Shown in pieces: positions 9,107-17,565 of a stretch of 64,000 nt of DNA. This DNA is from Paenibacillus athensensis. GTDB lineage: Bacteria; Bacillota; Bacilli; Paenibacillales; NBRC-103111. The stretch is taken from contig NZ_MYFO02000012.1 in NCBI RefSeq assembly GCF_004514475.2, forward strand, positions 62,001 through 126,000, read 5' to 3'. Below the pieces are notes generated by a model. It worked only from the letters and a program-made list of their open reading frames with translations. It was not told the origin of the DNA and ran no database searches. A program made the position numbers and the translations under genes. How positions within the stretch are numbered: the stretch's first letter is position 1; each line of letters starts with the position of its first letter.

Positions 9107-9924
9107 CGGACGGGGGACTCCTCCAAGCGCCCAAGCTCCAGAACCTCCGAAGCTGCTGCTTCTATAGCTGCAATAGCTTCTACGGCTTCTGCGGAGCTTG
9201 CGGCATCGGCCGCCGAGCCCATCGAGCGTCCAAACGCCGGCAGCACGTGCCCGTAATGCGCCAGCGCCTGCTCGCCAAGCGGCGTGAGCCCGTATTCGCC
9301 GCGCCGGATGCGGATGAACCAGCGGTAGACGTTCTTCTGCAGCAGGCCGGCGACGGCGCGATGGCCGGTAAGCTCACGCAGCCGTCGCGGGCTGAGCGGG
9401 CCTTGCTCGCGCAGCAAATAGGCGCAGTGCAGCGATCTCTCGCGGTAGGCGGTCATCAGCTTTTGCCGGGTACTGCCGCCGACGTTATAATCGCCGCTGC
9501 GTTCGTGAAATTCCTGCACCACCCGGCCTGCCGCCCGTTTATTGGCGCGCAGCGTATAGGGCACCGGCTCGCTGACGATTTCGACAGCGGGCTGTTTGCG
9601 TTTGAAAAATTGCACGGTAATAACGCCCAGCCCCAGCATCCGGCACAGGCGGCTGATGTCGTCCCAATGCAGCCGATGCGGCGCCCGGCCCTTATTCGGC
9701 AGCTCGAAGGCGACATATACGTCGCTCGTCAGCTTCAGCCGCTCAATGCCCTGCACGAGCAGCGGTATATTGAAGCTTTTTTTCAGCTCGACGACAACCG
9801 GCGGCTCGTCGCCGCGAATCGCGACCAGATCGCAGTGCTTCACCTCGCCGCGAACTGCGTAGCCGCGCTCCTCGAAGAATCGTTTGATCGGAGCGTACAG
9901 CTCCGTTTCGTGCTGAATCGGCAT
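9103..9924 (-). CDS. DUF2161-type protein (putative PD-(D/E)XK nuclease-fold domain)
   Basis: 273 residues. The N-terminal half has a restriction-endonuclease-like pattern: ETELYAPIKRFFEERGY, then KHCDLVAIRGDEPPVVVELKKSF, giving D-x(n)-E-x-K with E and K in VVVELKK (about residues 44-50). The C-terminal part looks like a winged helix (GEYGLTPLGEQALAHYG) followed by an Ala/Glu-rich tail. I recall this arrangement as DUF2161. The biological role is unknown. AAGGAGG lies 13 bases before the start. Its stop region overlaps that of the convergent flavoprotein gene by four bases. Confidence 0.7.
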   Translation of the reverse strand: MPIQHETELYAPIKRFFEERGYAVRGEVKHCDLVAIRGDEPPVVVELKKSFNIPLLVQGIERLKLTSDVYVAFELPNKGRAPHRLHWDDISRLCRMLGLGVITVQFFKRKQPAVEIVSEPVPYTLRANKRAAGRVVQEFHERSGDYNVGGSTRQKLMTAYRERSLHCAYLLREQGPLSPRRLRELTGHRAVAGLLQKNVYRWFIRIRRGEYGLTPLGEQALAHYGHVLPAFGRSMGSAADAASSAEAVEAIAAIEAAASEVLELGRLEESPVR

Positions 9925-10130
9925 GGTCCTTCAGCGGCCTCCTTGCCCGCCGCGCAGCGCGCTGCGGAATGTATGTTCTCTATTATAGCACAGCCGTGCC
10001 GGCGATTTCTTTTTTCGCAGCGTTAAAATTTCGGGAAACTTATCCTCAAGGAGCGCATAGGATTGTAATACACAAATCACCATCACGAGCTGACCTGAAA
10101 GAGATGAGGTAGCAGTGAAAGGAGGTACCC

Positions 10131-12026
10131 ATGGACATATTCAAGAGGATCACGGAGCACCGGACGGAGAAGCAGAAGCTGGCATGGACCGGTACGTTCG
10201 CGGAGTACATAGAATTGGTTCGGCACAATCCCGGATTGGCGAAGCCGGCGCACACCCGTGTCTATGAAATGATCGCTTCTCAGGGTATCGACGACGAGAG
10301 CGGGCAGAAGTCCTACAAGTTCTTCAATCAGGAGATGTTCGGTCTGGACCGTTCCATCGAAAAGCTGGTGGAGGAATATTTCCATTCCGCCGCCCGCCGG
10401 TTGGATGTGCGCAAGCGGATTCTGCTCTTGATGGGACCCGTGAGCGGCGGTAAATCGACGCTGGTGACGATGCTCAAGCGCGGCTTGGAGCGCTTCTCCA
10501 TGACCGACCGCGGAGCGGTGTATGCGATCAAGGGCTGCCCGATGCACGAGGAGCCGCTGCATTTGATTCCGCAGGAGCTGCGGGAGGAGGTCGAGCGCGA
10601 GCTGAACGTGCGCATCGAAGGCGCGTTGTGCCCGTCGTGCCAAATGCGGTTGAAAACCGAATACAACGGCTGCATTGAAGATGTGCAGGTCGAGCGCGTA
10701 TTCATTTCCGAAGAAAACCGGATCGGCATCGGCACCTTCAGCCCGTCCGACCCGAAATCGCAGGATATCGCCGATCTGACCGGCAGCATCGACTTCTCGA
10801 CGATTACCGAGTTCGGTTCCGAATCGGACCCGCGGGCCTACCGTTTCGACGGCGAGCTGAATAAAGCGAACCGCGGGATTATGGAGTTCCAGGAAATGCT
10901 CAAATGCGACGAAAAGTTTCTGTGGAATTTGCTGTCGCTGACCCAGGAGGGCAATTTCAAGGCCGGAAGGTTCGCGTTGATTTCCGCCGATGAATTGATC
11001 ATTGCGCATACGAACGAATCGGAATATAAGACGTTTATCGCCAATAAAAAGAACGAAGCGCTCCAGTCGCGGATGATCGTCATGCCGGTGCCGTATAACC
11101 TCAAGGTGACGGACGAGGAAAAAATTTATTTCAAGCTGATCGGGCAAAGCGATATGTCGCATATTCATATTGCGCCGCATGCGCTGCGGGCCGCCGCGAT
11201 TTTCTCGATTCTGACCCGACTCAAGGAAACGAAAAAGCAGGGCATGGACCTGTTGAAAAAAATGCGCATGTACGACGGGGAAGCCGTCGAAGGCTACAAG
11301 GAAGCCGATCTCAAGGAGATGCAAAACGAGTTCACTGACGAGGGCATGAGCGGCATCGACCCGCGTTATGTCATCAACCGGATCTCCAGCGCCCTGATCC
11401 GCCAGGATTTGCAGTGCATCAATGCGCTTGACGTGCTGCGCGCGCTCAAGGACGGCCTTGACCAGCACCCTTCGATAACAAAGGATGAGCGAGAGCGGTT
11501 CTTGAACTTCATCTCCGTGGCGCGCAAGGAATACGACGAGTTGGCGAAGAAAGAAGTGCAAAAAGCATTTGTCTATTCCTTCGAAGAATCGGCCAAAACG
11601 CTGTTCGACAACTATCTTGACAACATCGAGGCTTATTGCAACTGGGGCAAAATCAAGGACCCGCTGACCGGCGAGGAGATGGACCCGGATGAGCGGCTGA
11701 TGCGTTCGATCGAAGAGCAAATCGGCATATCGGAAAATGCCAAAAAAGCGTTCCGCGAAGAAATCCTTATTCGCATCTCGTCTTACTCGCGCAAGGGGCG
11801 CAAGTTCGATTACAGCAGCCACGAGCGGCTGCGCGAAGCGATTGAGAAAAAGCTGTTCGCCGACCTCAAGGATATCGTCAAAATCACCACGTCGACGAAA
11901 ACGCCGGACGAACGCCAGCTCAAACGGATCAACGATGTGACGAAGCAGTTGATCGACGAGCACGGCTACTGCCCGGTCTGCGCCAACGAGCTGCTGCGGT
12001 ATGTCGGCAGCTTGCTGAACCGCTAA
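10131..12026 (+). CDS. prkA: PrkA serine protein kinase / AAA+ protein
   Basis: 631 residues, the usual length of Bacillus PrkA. An N-terminal AAA+ module has a Walker A variant GPVSGGKST (about 102-110), and the C-terminal domain is the distant kinase-like PrkA domain. There is a CPSC motif near residue 167 and a CPVC motif near the C-terminus (616-619). PrkA acts in sporulation in Bacillus and in stress/starvation responses as YeaG in E. coli. GAAAGGAGG precedes the ATG by six bases. The usual partner yhbH/yeaH is not adjacent, but spoVR (61852-63276) is in the window. Confidence 0.95.
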   Translation: MDIFKRITEHRTEKQKLAWTGTFAEYIELVRHNPGLAKPAHTRVYEMIASQGIDDESGQKSYKFFNQEMFGLDRSIEKLVEEYFHSAARRLDVRKRILLLMGPVSGGKSTLVTMLKRGLERFSMTDRGAVYAIKGCPMHEEPLHLIPQELREEVERELNVRIEGALCPSCQMRLKTEYNGCIEDVQVERVFISEENRIGIGTFSPSDPKSQDIADLTGSIDFSTITEFGSESDPRAYRFDGELNKANRGIMEFQEMLKCDEKFLWNLLSLTQEGNFKAGRFALISADELIIAHTNESEYKTFIANKKNEALQSRMIVMPVPYNLKVTDEEKIYFKLIGQSDMSHIHIAPHALRAAAIFSILTRLKETKKQGMDLLKKMRMYDGEAVEGYKEADLKEMQNEFTDEGMSGIDPRYVINRISSALIRQDLQCINALDVLRALKDGLDQHPSITKDERERFLNFISVARKEYDELAKKEVQKAFVYSFEESAKTLFDNYLDNIEAYCNWGKIKDPLTGEEMDPDERLMRSIEEQIGISENAKKAFREEILIRISSYSRKGRKFDYSSHERLREAIEKKLFADLKDIVKITTSTKTPDERQLKRINDVTKQLIDEHGYCPVCANELLRYVGSLLNR

Positions 12027-12070
12027 GCCCTTCAGAAAACAGTTGTTCGCAACGATAGTCGGACATAAGC

Positions 12071-12116
12071 AAAAGCGCGAGCTTACAGGCGTTACGGCCT
12101 GATAGCTCGCGCTTTT
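12071..12116 (+). terminator. Terminator after prkA
   Basis: Long stem AAAAGCGCGAGCT / AGCTCGCGCTTTT (12071-12083 with 12104-12116) with a loop containing a second GC pairing (AGGC/GCCT), ending in a T run. It can also serve the convergent sensor kinase gene. Confidence 0.9.
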
Positions 12117-12219
12117 TGGCGTGCGAAAGAGGTCTGACGGACGGGATGCGCTCCAGCTTGCTTGTAGATTGCGGGCGGTTTTGGGCGCGAGAAGCCGCAT
12201 GGCGGCGAAGGCTTGCGGT

Positions 12220-13770
12220 TTATCTGGAGCCGACGGCGGCCGGCAGCGTTATGCGCACGGTTGTGCCCTCGTTCAATTCGCTGGAAATCGTCATCTGTCC
12301 GCGATGATTTTCGATGATTTTGTAGCTGACCATGAGTCCAAGCCCGGTGCCTTTTTCTTTGGTCGTATAAAAAGGCTCGCCGAGCCGCGGCAGCCGCTCT
12401 TCGGGAATGCCGATGCCGTTGTCGGTAAACGTCAAGGCGACTTCACGGCTGCCGGAACGCGTCGCCTCGACGATGATTTCCCCGCCTTCGGCCATCGCGT
12501 CGATGGAATTGGTCAGCACGTTGATGAATACCTGCTTGATCTGATTTTCGTCGCACAAAATCGGCGGCAAATCGTCCTCCAGCCGGCCGATGATTTCCAC
12601 GTTGTTCATCAGCGCCTGCGAGCTCATCAACGCGATCGTGTTGTTGACGATATCGGCGACGGCCTTCGATTGGAAGGAAACGGCTTGCGGCTTGGCAATG
12701 ACCAGAAATTCGCTGACGATGAAATTAATCCGCTCAAGCTCGGACAGCATGATGTCATAATAATGGGCGAAGTCGTTATGCTTGCTTTTGAGCAGCTGCG
12801 CAAAGCCTTTCAGCGAAGTGAGCGGGTTGCGAATTTCGTGGGCGACGCCGGCGGCGAGCTGGCCGACAATCGACAGCTTTTCCGATTTGATCAGCAGCTC
12901 TTCGGCCCGTTTTTCCTCGGATATATCTTTATAAATGACGTACACGCCGGCAATTTCCTCGTCAACGACAATCGGCACGTTGATCAGGCTGAGCGAGATG
13001 GTATGGCCCAGCTTGTGGATCAGCGAAATCCGGTAGGTCTGCGTTTCACCGAGCAGTGTCCGCTGAAAATGCTCCTGCCAGCGCAGCGCGTCTTCGGGCG
13101 CAACCATGTGCTGGACCGACTGCCGCAGCAGCTCGTCCGCGCTGTAGCCGGTAATGCGCTCTGTCGCCGGGTTGACGCTGATGAAGTGTGCCTCGCGGTC
13201 AAACGAGCAAATGCCGTCGGGGTTGTTCTCGAACAGCGATTTGTAGCGCTGCTCGCTTTCCTCCAGCCTTTTCTCTGCGCGCGTGCGCTCGTAAATCGCC
13301 TGAATCATCGCATAGGAGCGGAAAAACAGATCGTCCGTGCTTTGCGCGACCAGACTGCGCAGCTTCCCGGCCGAATCGCCGCCCAGGGGAAAGCCAAGCG
13401 CCTTCTCAGCGTTGGCAATGCGCAGCAGCTCCATGACCTTCAGAATATGCTCGCGATGAATGCGCGCGGCGGAAGCGGTTTTGACCCACTGACGCTCAGC
13501 GGTTCCCAAATATACGATGCCTTTGGACGGATCGTAATGCGTGATGAAATTCATATTGACCAGATTGGATTGGTCGATCAAACGAAAGCCGTCTTCGAAC
13601 AGCCATTCTTCGAAGGCTTCGAGGGAAGCGGAATAATAAAAGACGTCATCCAGCGTATGAATACGGTATTCTTTATCGCGGATACATTCGATTTTAATGA
13701 CATCGGCGGCAGGTATAAGCAGCGTGGCCGATCCTTTTTTGCCGTCGCGTGTAACCGGGATTTTGCGCAT
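12220..13770 (-). CDS. PAS sensor histidine kinase with N-terminal LytTR-like domain
   Basis: 516 residues, no transmembrane segment. Residues about 10-110 resemble a LytTR DNA-binding fold (VIKIECIRDKEYRIHTLDDVFY ... FRLIDQSNLVNM). A PAS domain follows (ENNPDGICSFDREAHFISVNP ... ITGYSADELL), then HisKA with AGVAHEIRNPLTSLKGF and an HATPase domain (NVLTNSIDAMAEGG, DNGIGIPEE, GTGLGLMVSYKII). The kinase half resembles sporulation kinases of the KinA/KinE group, so it may feed the Spo0 phosphorelay. AGGAG lies eight bases before the ATG. No response regulator is adjacent. Confidence 0.88.
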   Translation of the reverse strand: MRKIPVTRDGKKGSATLLIPAADVIKIECIRDKEYRIHTLDDVFYYSASLEAFEEWLFEDGFRLIDQSNLVNMNFITHYDPSKGIVYLGTAERQWVKTASAARIHREHILKVMELLRIANAEKALGFPLGGDSAGKLRSLVAQSTDDLFFRSYAMIQAIYERTRAEKRLEESEQRYKSLFENNPDGICSFDREAHFISVNPATERITGYSADELLRQSVQHMVAPEDALRWQEHFQRTLLGETQTYRISLIHKLGHTISLSLINVPIVVDEEIAGVYVIYKDISEEKRAEELLIKSEKLSIVGQLAAGVAHEIRNPLTSLKGFAQLLKSKHNDFAHYYDIMLSELERINFIVSEFLVIAKPQAVSFQSKAVADIVNNTIALMSSQALMNNVEIIGRLEDDLPPILCDENQIKQVFINVLTNSIDAMAEGGEIIVEATRSGSREVALTFTDNGIGIPEERLPRLGEPFYTTKEKGTGLGLMVSYKIIENHRGQMTISSELNEGTTVRITLPAAVGSR

Positions 13771-13857
13771 GCGTTCAGCTCCTGATTGATTTGCTGCTGT
13801 ACCTACATTATACCTCTTTTGGGCAGATAAATGTTTGCGGCCGCCCGTTTTTCTTAT

Positions 13858-13872
13858 TTATAATAATTATAA
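13858..13872. promoter_or_regulatory. PerR box 1
   Basis: TTATAATAATTATAA, an exact match to the Bacillus PerR consensus TTATAATNATTATAA. It lies just upstream of the -35 box of the peroxide-defence operon promoter. Confidence 0.85.
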
Positions 13873-13879
13873 AATAATA

Positions 13880-13907
13880 TTGACTTTTATCTTATATTAT
13901 TTATAAT
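13880..13907 (+). promoter_or_regulatory. Sigma-A promoter of the peroxide-defence operon
   Basis: TTGACT (13880-13885), a 16-base spacer, TATAAT (13902-13907). The -10 box is embedded in PerR box 2, so PerR binding should block RNA polymerase. Confidence 0.85.
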
Positions 13908-13915
13908 AATTATTA
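13901..13915. promoter_or_regulatory. PerR box 2
   Basis: TTATAATAATTATTA, one mismatch from the PerR consensus, covering the -10 box of the operon promoter. Box centres are 43 bases apart, about four helical turns. Confidence 0.8.
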
Positions 13916-13961
13916 AGTGATACTCATTATCAGCGAATGAAACGCGAGAGGATGTGGAGCC

Positions 13962-14885
13962 ATGTACGATGTTATTATTATCGGCGGCGGACCGGCGGGG
14001 GCGTCGGCAGCGATTTATACGGCCAGAGGCAGCTTGCGCACACTGGTGATCGACAAAGCGCCCAATACCGGAGCGCTGGCTGTTACGCACAAAATCGCCA
14101 ATTACCCGGGCGTCGAGGACCCGCTGACCGGCAAGGAATTGCTGGAGCGGATGCGCAGCCAAGCGGCGGGCTTTGGCGCAGAATTCGTGCAAACGACGAT
14201 TACGGCTGTCGATCTGGAAGGCGAAACCAAATACGTCTTTACGGCTGACGGCATTTATGAAAGCAAAGCGGTTATCGTCGCGACTGGCTCCAAGGGACGT
14301 AACCGGATGCTTCCGGGTGAGGAACGGCTGCTCGGACGCGGTGTGAGCACATGTGCCACCTGCGACGGCGCTTTCTTCGTCGGCAAGACGGTAGCGGTGA
14401 TCGGCGATTCCGAAGAGGCGCTTGATGAAGCGCAGGCGCTGACCAAGTTTGCGAGCAAGCTGGTGTTTATCGTGCCGCGGCCGGAGCTGCAGGGCGTCAG
14501 CCATGTGCCGGAGCTGGCCAACACGGAGCTGCGCTTCAAAACCAAGCCGCTGGAAATTATCGGCGATGAGCGGGTAACGGCCGTGAAGGTGCGCAGCGGT
14601 GCGGGCGCGGAGGAAGAGCTGGAGGTCGACGGCGTGTTTGTGTTCATGTCGGGGAGTAAGCCCGGCACCGATTTTTTGCAGGATCAAGTGCCTTTGGATG
14701 AAGACGGCTTTATGATCGTCGATGCGTTCATGCAATCGTCGGTTCCCGGCGTATTCGGAGCCGGCGAGGTGCGGCGCTCCCCGGTCAAGCAAGCGGTCGT
14801 CGCTGCTGCCGACGGCGCGATTGCTGCGATGGCGGTCGACAAGTTTATCAACAAACGGGCTCAACTGATCCCGCAATATAAGTAA
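13962..14885 (+). CDS. Thioredoxin-reductase-like flavoprotein of the peroxide-defence operon
   Basis: 307 residues: FAD-binding GGGPAGASAAIYTAR (8-22), the redox motif CATC (C131, C134), a second Rossmann motif (VIGDSEEALDEA) and a C-terminal FAD motif. The NAD(P)H-site glycine pattern (GDSEEA instead of GGGNSA) departs from classical TrxB, which suggests a specialised reductase. First gene of an operon with a glutaredoxin and a peroxiredoxin, so its likely role is to carry electrons from NAD(P)H to these partners. Transcribed from a PerR-controlled promoter. Weak ribosome site (GTGGAG). Confidence 0.88.
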   Translation: MYDVIIIGGGPAGASAAIYTARGSLRTLVIDKAPNTGALAVTHKIANYPGVEDPLTGKELLERMRSQAAGFGAEFVQTTITAVDLEGETKYVFTADGIYESKAVIVATGSKGRNRMLPGEERLLGRGVSTCATCDGAFFVGKTVAVIGDSEEALDEAQALTKFASKLVFIVPRPELQGVSHVPELANTELRFKTKPLEIIGDERVTAVKVRSGAGAEEELEVDGVFVFMSGSKPGTDFLQDQVPLDEDGFMIVDAFMQSSVPGVFGAGEVRRSPVKQAVVAAADGAIAAMAVDKFINKRAQLIPQYK

Positions 14886-14918
14886 ATACAGGTACTTTTA
14901 AAAAAGGAGAGAAACGCC

Positions 14919-15158
14919 ATGTCTAATGTCATTGTTTATTCCAGCACTAACTGTCCCTACTGCCAACAGCTCAAAAAATATTTGACGGATCAAAACGTCG
15001 CTTATGAGGAGCGCAATATCGATTTGAACGATCAATACGGTCAGGAGCTGCACGATATGGGTATGATGTCGCTGCCGGTAACGGTCATCGGCGAGCATAA
15101 AATTCTTGGTCTTAATGTTACCCGGTTGAAAAAAGCGCTGGCCGAAGCGGCTGTTTGA
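14919..15158 (+). CDS. Glutaredoxin-family protein (NrdH/Grx type)
   Basis: 79 residues with the CPYC active site (C12, C15), the cis-Pro segment MSLPVTVIG and the GLNVTRLKK helix. Lacking an obvious glutathione site, it is more likely reduced by the flavoprotein encoded upstream, as NrdH-like proteins are, and in turn reduces the peroxiredoxin downstream. AAAAAGGAGAG lies before the start; 33 bases separate it from the flavoprotein gene and 15 from the peroxiredoxin gene. Confidence 0.92.
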   Translation: MSNVIVYSSTNCPYCQQLKKYLTDQNVAYEERNIDLNDQYGQELHDMGMMSLPVTVIGEHKILGLNVTRLKKALAEAAV

Positions 15159-15173
15159 CGAGGAGGAACCGAC

Positions 15174-15746
15174 ATGACACAAGCACAATTCACGATCACT
15201 GAACAACCTGCCGTGGCCAAAATCGGCCTGCCGGCGCCAAGCTTCAGCCTGCTGTCCACCAAAAATATGGAAACGCTCGACGAGCGTGTTACGCTGGAGG
15301 ACTACCGCGGGAAATGGCTCGTCTTTTTCTTCTGGCCATTTGACTTTACCTTTGTGTGCCCGACGGAAATTACTGCCTTCAGCGACCATTACGAGCAGTT
15401 TCTGGAGCTGGATTGCGAAATTGTCGGCGCGTCGGTCGACAGTGTGTACACGCACCGGGCCTGGACACAGACGCCTCGCGAGCAAAACGGCATCGGCGCT
15501 GTCCGGTTCCCGCTGGTCAGCGACTTTTTCAAGGAAACGGCTCGCGCTTACGGTGTCTTGGACGACGAATCCGGCGCGGCGCATCGCGGCTTGTTTATCA
15601 TCGATCCCGACGGCGTGCTGCGTTATCAAGTCGTCACCGACATGAACGTTGGCCGGAGCGTCGATGAGACGCTGCGCGTCCTGCAGGCGCTGCAAGCAGG
15701 CGGCCTCTGTCCGGCGAACTGGAAGCCGGGGGACAAGACGCTGTAA
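15174..15746 (+). CDS. 2-Cys peroxiredoxin (AhpC/TSA family)
   Basis: 190 residues. The peroxidatic Cys is C62 in FVCPTE and the resolving Cys is C179 in GLCPANWKPG, the typical 2-Cys arrangement. The Arg that activates the peroxidatic Cys is plausibly in the YTHRAW or GAAHRG segments. It reduces hydrogen peroxide and organic peroxides in the cytoplasm and is probably recycled by the glutaredoxin-like protein and flavoprotein of the same operon. GAGGAGG precedes the ATG. A strong terminator follows. Confidence 0.94.
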   Translation: MTQAQFTITEQPAVAKIGLPAPSFSLLSTKNMETLDERVTLEDYRGKWLVFFFWPFDFTFVCPTEITAFSDHYEQFLELDCEIVGASVDSVYTHRAWTQTPREQNGIGAVRFPLVSDFFKETARAYGVLDDESGAAHRGLFIIDPDGVLRYQVVTDMNVGRSVDETLRVLQALQAGGLCPANWKPGDKTL

Positions 15747-15825
15747 GGAAAGCTTGTTATCCAAGGAAGCAGGCAGCCAGTCGGTCAGTCAGGATGCCTG
15801 CAAATCTGAATCGTTTTATGTAAGC

Positions 15826-15870
15826 AAAACCTCTGCAAGCCCCTGAGAAGGAGCCGCTCGCAGAGGTTTT
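15826..15870 (+). terminator. Terminator of the peroxide-defence operon
   Basis: Stem AAAACCTCTGC (15826-15836) / GCAGAGGTTTT (15860-15870), a perfect 11-bp match, ending in a T run. Confidence 0.9.
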
Positions 15871-15998
15871 GTCCGTTTGGCGGCGGAAGTTGAGCTGTAG
15901 CCGGATTTTACGGCAGCCAGACGCGAAGGGGCAGCGAATCGCCGGCGGCTGCAGCCGGTCGTAAAAGTGGCGTTCGGCAGATAAGGTTTACATAGTGC

Positions 15999-16026
15999 TT
16001 GTGGGCAAAGTAAGCTAAACTAGAAT
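15999..16026 (+). promoter_or_regulatory. Candidate sigma-A promoter of the acyltransferase gene
   Basis: TTGTGG (15999-16004), 16 bases, TAGAAT (16021-16026), 39 bases before the start codon. The rest of the gap from 15871 to 15998 shows nothing recognisable. Confidence 0.5.
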
Positions 16027-16065
16027 AGCGCAGAAGCGCAAGATTCGACATCCGGGGGATCGACC

Positions 16066-17172
16066 ATGAGTAACCTTTCAACACAACCGGCGCGTGTGCG
16101 GCTGACGGAGATCAATATCGTGCGGGCCATCGCGATTCTGGCCGTGATCATGATTCACGCTACCTCCGAAGGGACGTACGTGCCCGTAGCGGGCAGTTCC
16201 ACGCAGCGGATGTTTTTTTCGCTGAATATGTTCGGTTCGTTTGCCGTTCCCGTGTTTATTTTTGTTAGCGGGCTGGTTTTGTTTTATCGGTATGATGCCG
16301 GCTGGCGGGCGCGCGATACGGTGGAATTTTATAAAAAAAGAATCATCAGCGTCGTGTATCCGTATGTGTTGTTTTCGCTGTTTTATGATTTGTTTTATCA
16401 ATATCTGAACACGCGGACGCTCAGCTTCAGCTTGGTCGGGTTCCTCAAACTGCTGCCGCTGGGCGATGCCGGTTATCATTTGTATTTCATGATCATCATT
16501 ATGCAATTCTACGTGCTGTTTCCGCTGCTGCTCTCGGCGTTCAAAGCGTGGCCGTTGCTGGCCCGCGCCATGCCGGCGGTTGCCGTGCTTGTCCAGCTTG
16601 TATATCATGTCGCAACATCAGGCATCGTAGTACCGCACAGTGCGACGTTGTTTATCACGTATTTCGCCATTTTTGTGCTTGGCGGCTATGTCGGCATCCA
16701 TTATCCGGCAGCGAGCGTTTGGGCGAGGCGTTACTGGGGCGTGCTGCTGGCGGGGGCGCTGATTGCGGGTGCGGCTTTCGTCGGGCTGTATTGGCTGGTG
16801 TACTACGGCAAACAGCCTGTCGCCGGGGGCTGGTTCCGGCTGGCCTACAATGCGTTCGCACTGCTGGCCGCCGTGGCGCTGATCGGCTGCGGCAAGCGAT
16901 TGCTGGAGAGCGGCGGCTGGCCGGTCAAGGCGCTGCTACGGCTTGGACAGGTTTCCTTTGGCCTGTATCTGGTGCATCCCGCCGTACTCAGTGCAATCAA
17001 GGCGGTGGTGGATACGCCGGGGGATATTGCAGCTTTTCGCTGGTATATTGCCGGTTATTGGGTGACGACTGTAGCGGGTACCTGGCTGCTGGTCGAGGTC
17101 TATTTGCGTCTCCAGCGCAGGTGGCTGAACCGGCGAAGCCGCCAGGGCAAGCGTCAGCGGGGAGAACAGTAG
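16066..17172 (+). CDS. Membrane acyltransferase 3 family (OafA/WecH type)
   Basis: 368 residues with about ten transmembrane segments. The N-terminus carries the family pattern: EINIVRAIAILAVIMIHAT with the conserved His, then an FFSLNMFGSFAVPVFIFVSG helix and the Arg of KKRI. Such proteins O-acetylate or acylate cell-surface polysaccharides or lipids. The C-terminal tail is basic (RRWLNRRSRQGKRQR). It stands alone between two terminators; the substrate is unknown. Confidence 0.85.
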   Translation: MSNLSTQPARVRLTEINIVRAIAILAVIMIHATSEGTYVPVAGSSTQRMFFSLNMFGSFAVPVFIFVSGLVLFYRYDAGWRARDTVEFYKKRIISVVYPYVLFSLFYDLFYQYLNTRTLSFSLVGFLKLLPLGDAGYHLYFMIIIMQFYVLFPLLLSAFKAWPLLARAMPAVAVLVQLVYHVATSGIVVPHSATLFITYFAIFVLGGYVGIHYPAASVWARRYWGVLLAGALIAGAAFVGLYWLVYYGKQPVAGGWFRLAYNAFALLAAVALIGCGKRLLESGGWPVKALLRLGQVSFGLYLVHPAVLSAIKAVVDTPGDIAAFRWYIAGYWVTTVAGTWLLVEVYLRLQRRWLNRRSRQGKRQRGEQ

Positions 17173-17565
17173 GTAAAGATACGGGCTGCGATGCTGCGGT
17201 TTCCGCACCGTGAAAGCGAGTAATGGAGCGTAGTGCCGGTCGTATGTCGGTGGTGAGGTCCGGCTTTGACGCTGCTTTTTGCATCCAATCGGTTGTTCGG
17301 AGAGAAAGCGGCAGCTTTTTGAGGTAGGGAGAAGAGGGGGACATCCCGTTCAAACCGGATCGCGCGCGAGTTCCGGCGTCCGGTACGGGCCTTATAAGGG
17401 TCCGATAGGACGGGTTGCAGCTTAGGCTGCTTATTTTGATTATAGGTAAATCCTATCAATTGAAAAGTTTTTATATATTAGACTTATCAATCTCCCGGCG
17501 TATAATGAAGTCATCAAGCTTGCAGCCGCGCTCGCGGCCAGCAGGCAGGAAGCGGGGGATGCACA
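17173..17565. other. Intergenic region without a visible gene
   Basis: About 390 bases. The last 100 are AT-rich and hold a likely promoter for the methyltransferase gene with a TATAAT box at 17501-17506; no good -35 is visible. I see no terminator for the acyltransferase gene and no convincing coding sequence. Confidence 0.5.

Noticed and set aside
10040-10085. Sigma-E promoter before prkA
   Set aside because: CATAGGAT near 10060 matches the -10 pattern only weakly and no fitting -35 was found, so no promoter is claimed.
10083-12200. A 705-codon minus-strand frame opposite prkA
   Set aside because: Same reason: antisense shadow of a conserved gene, no motif, no ribosome site.
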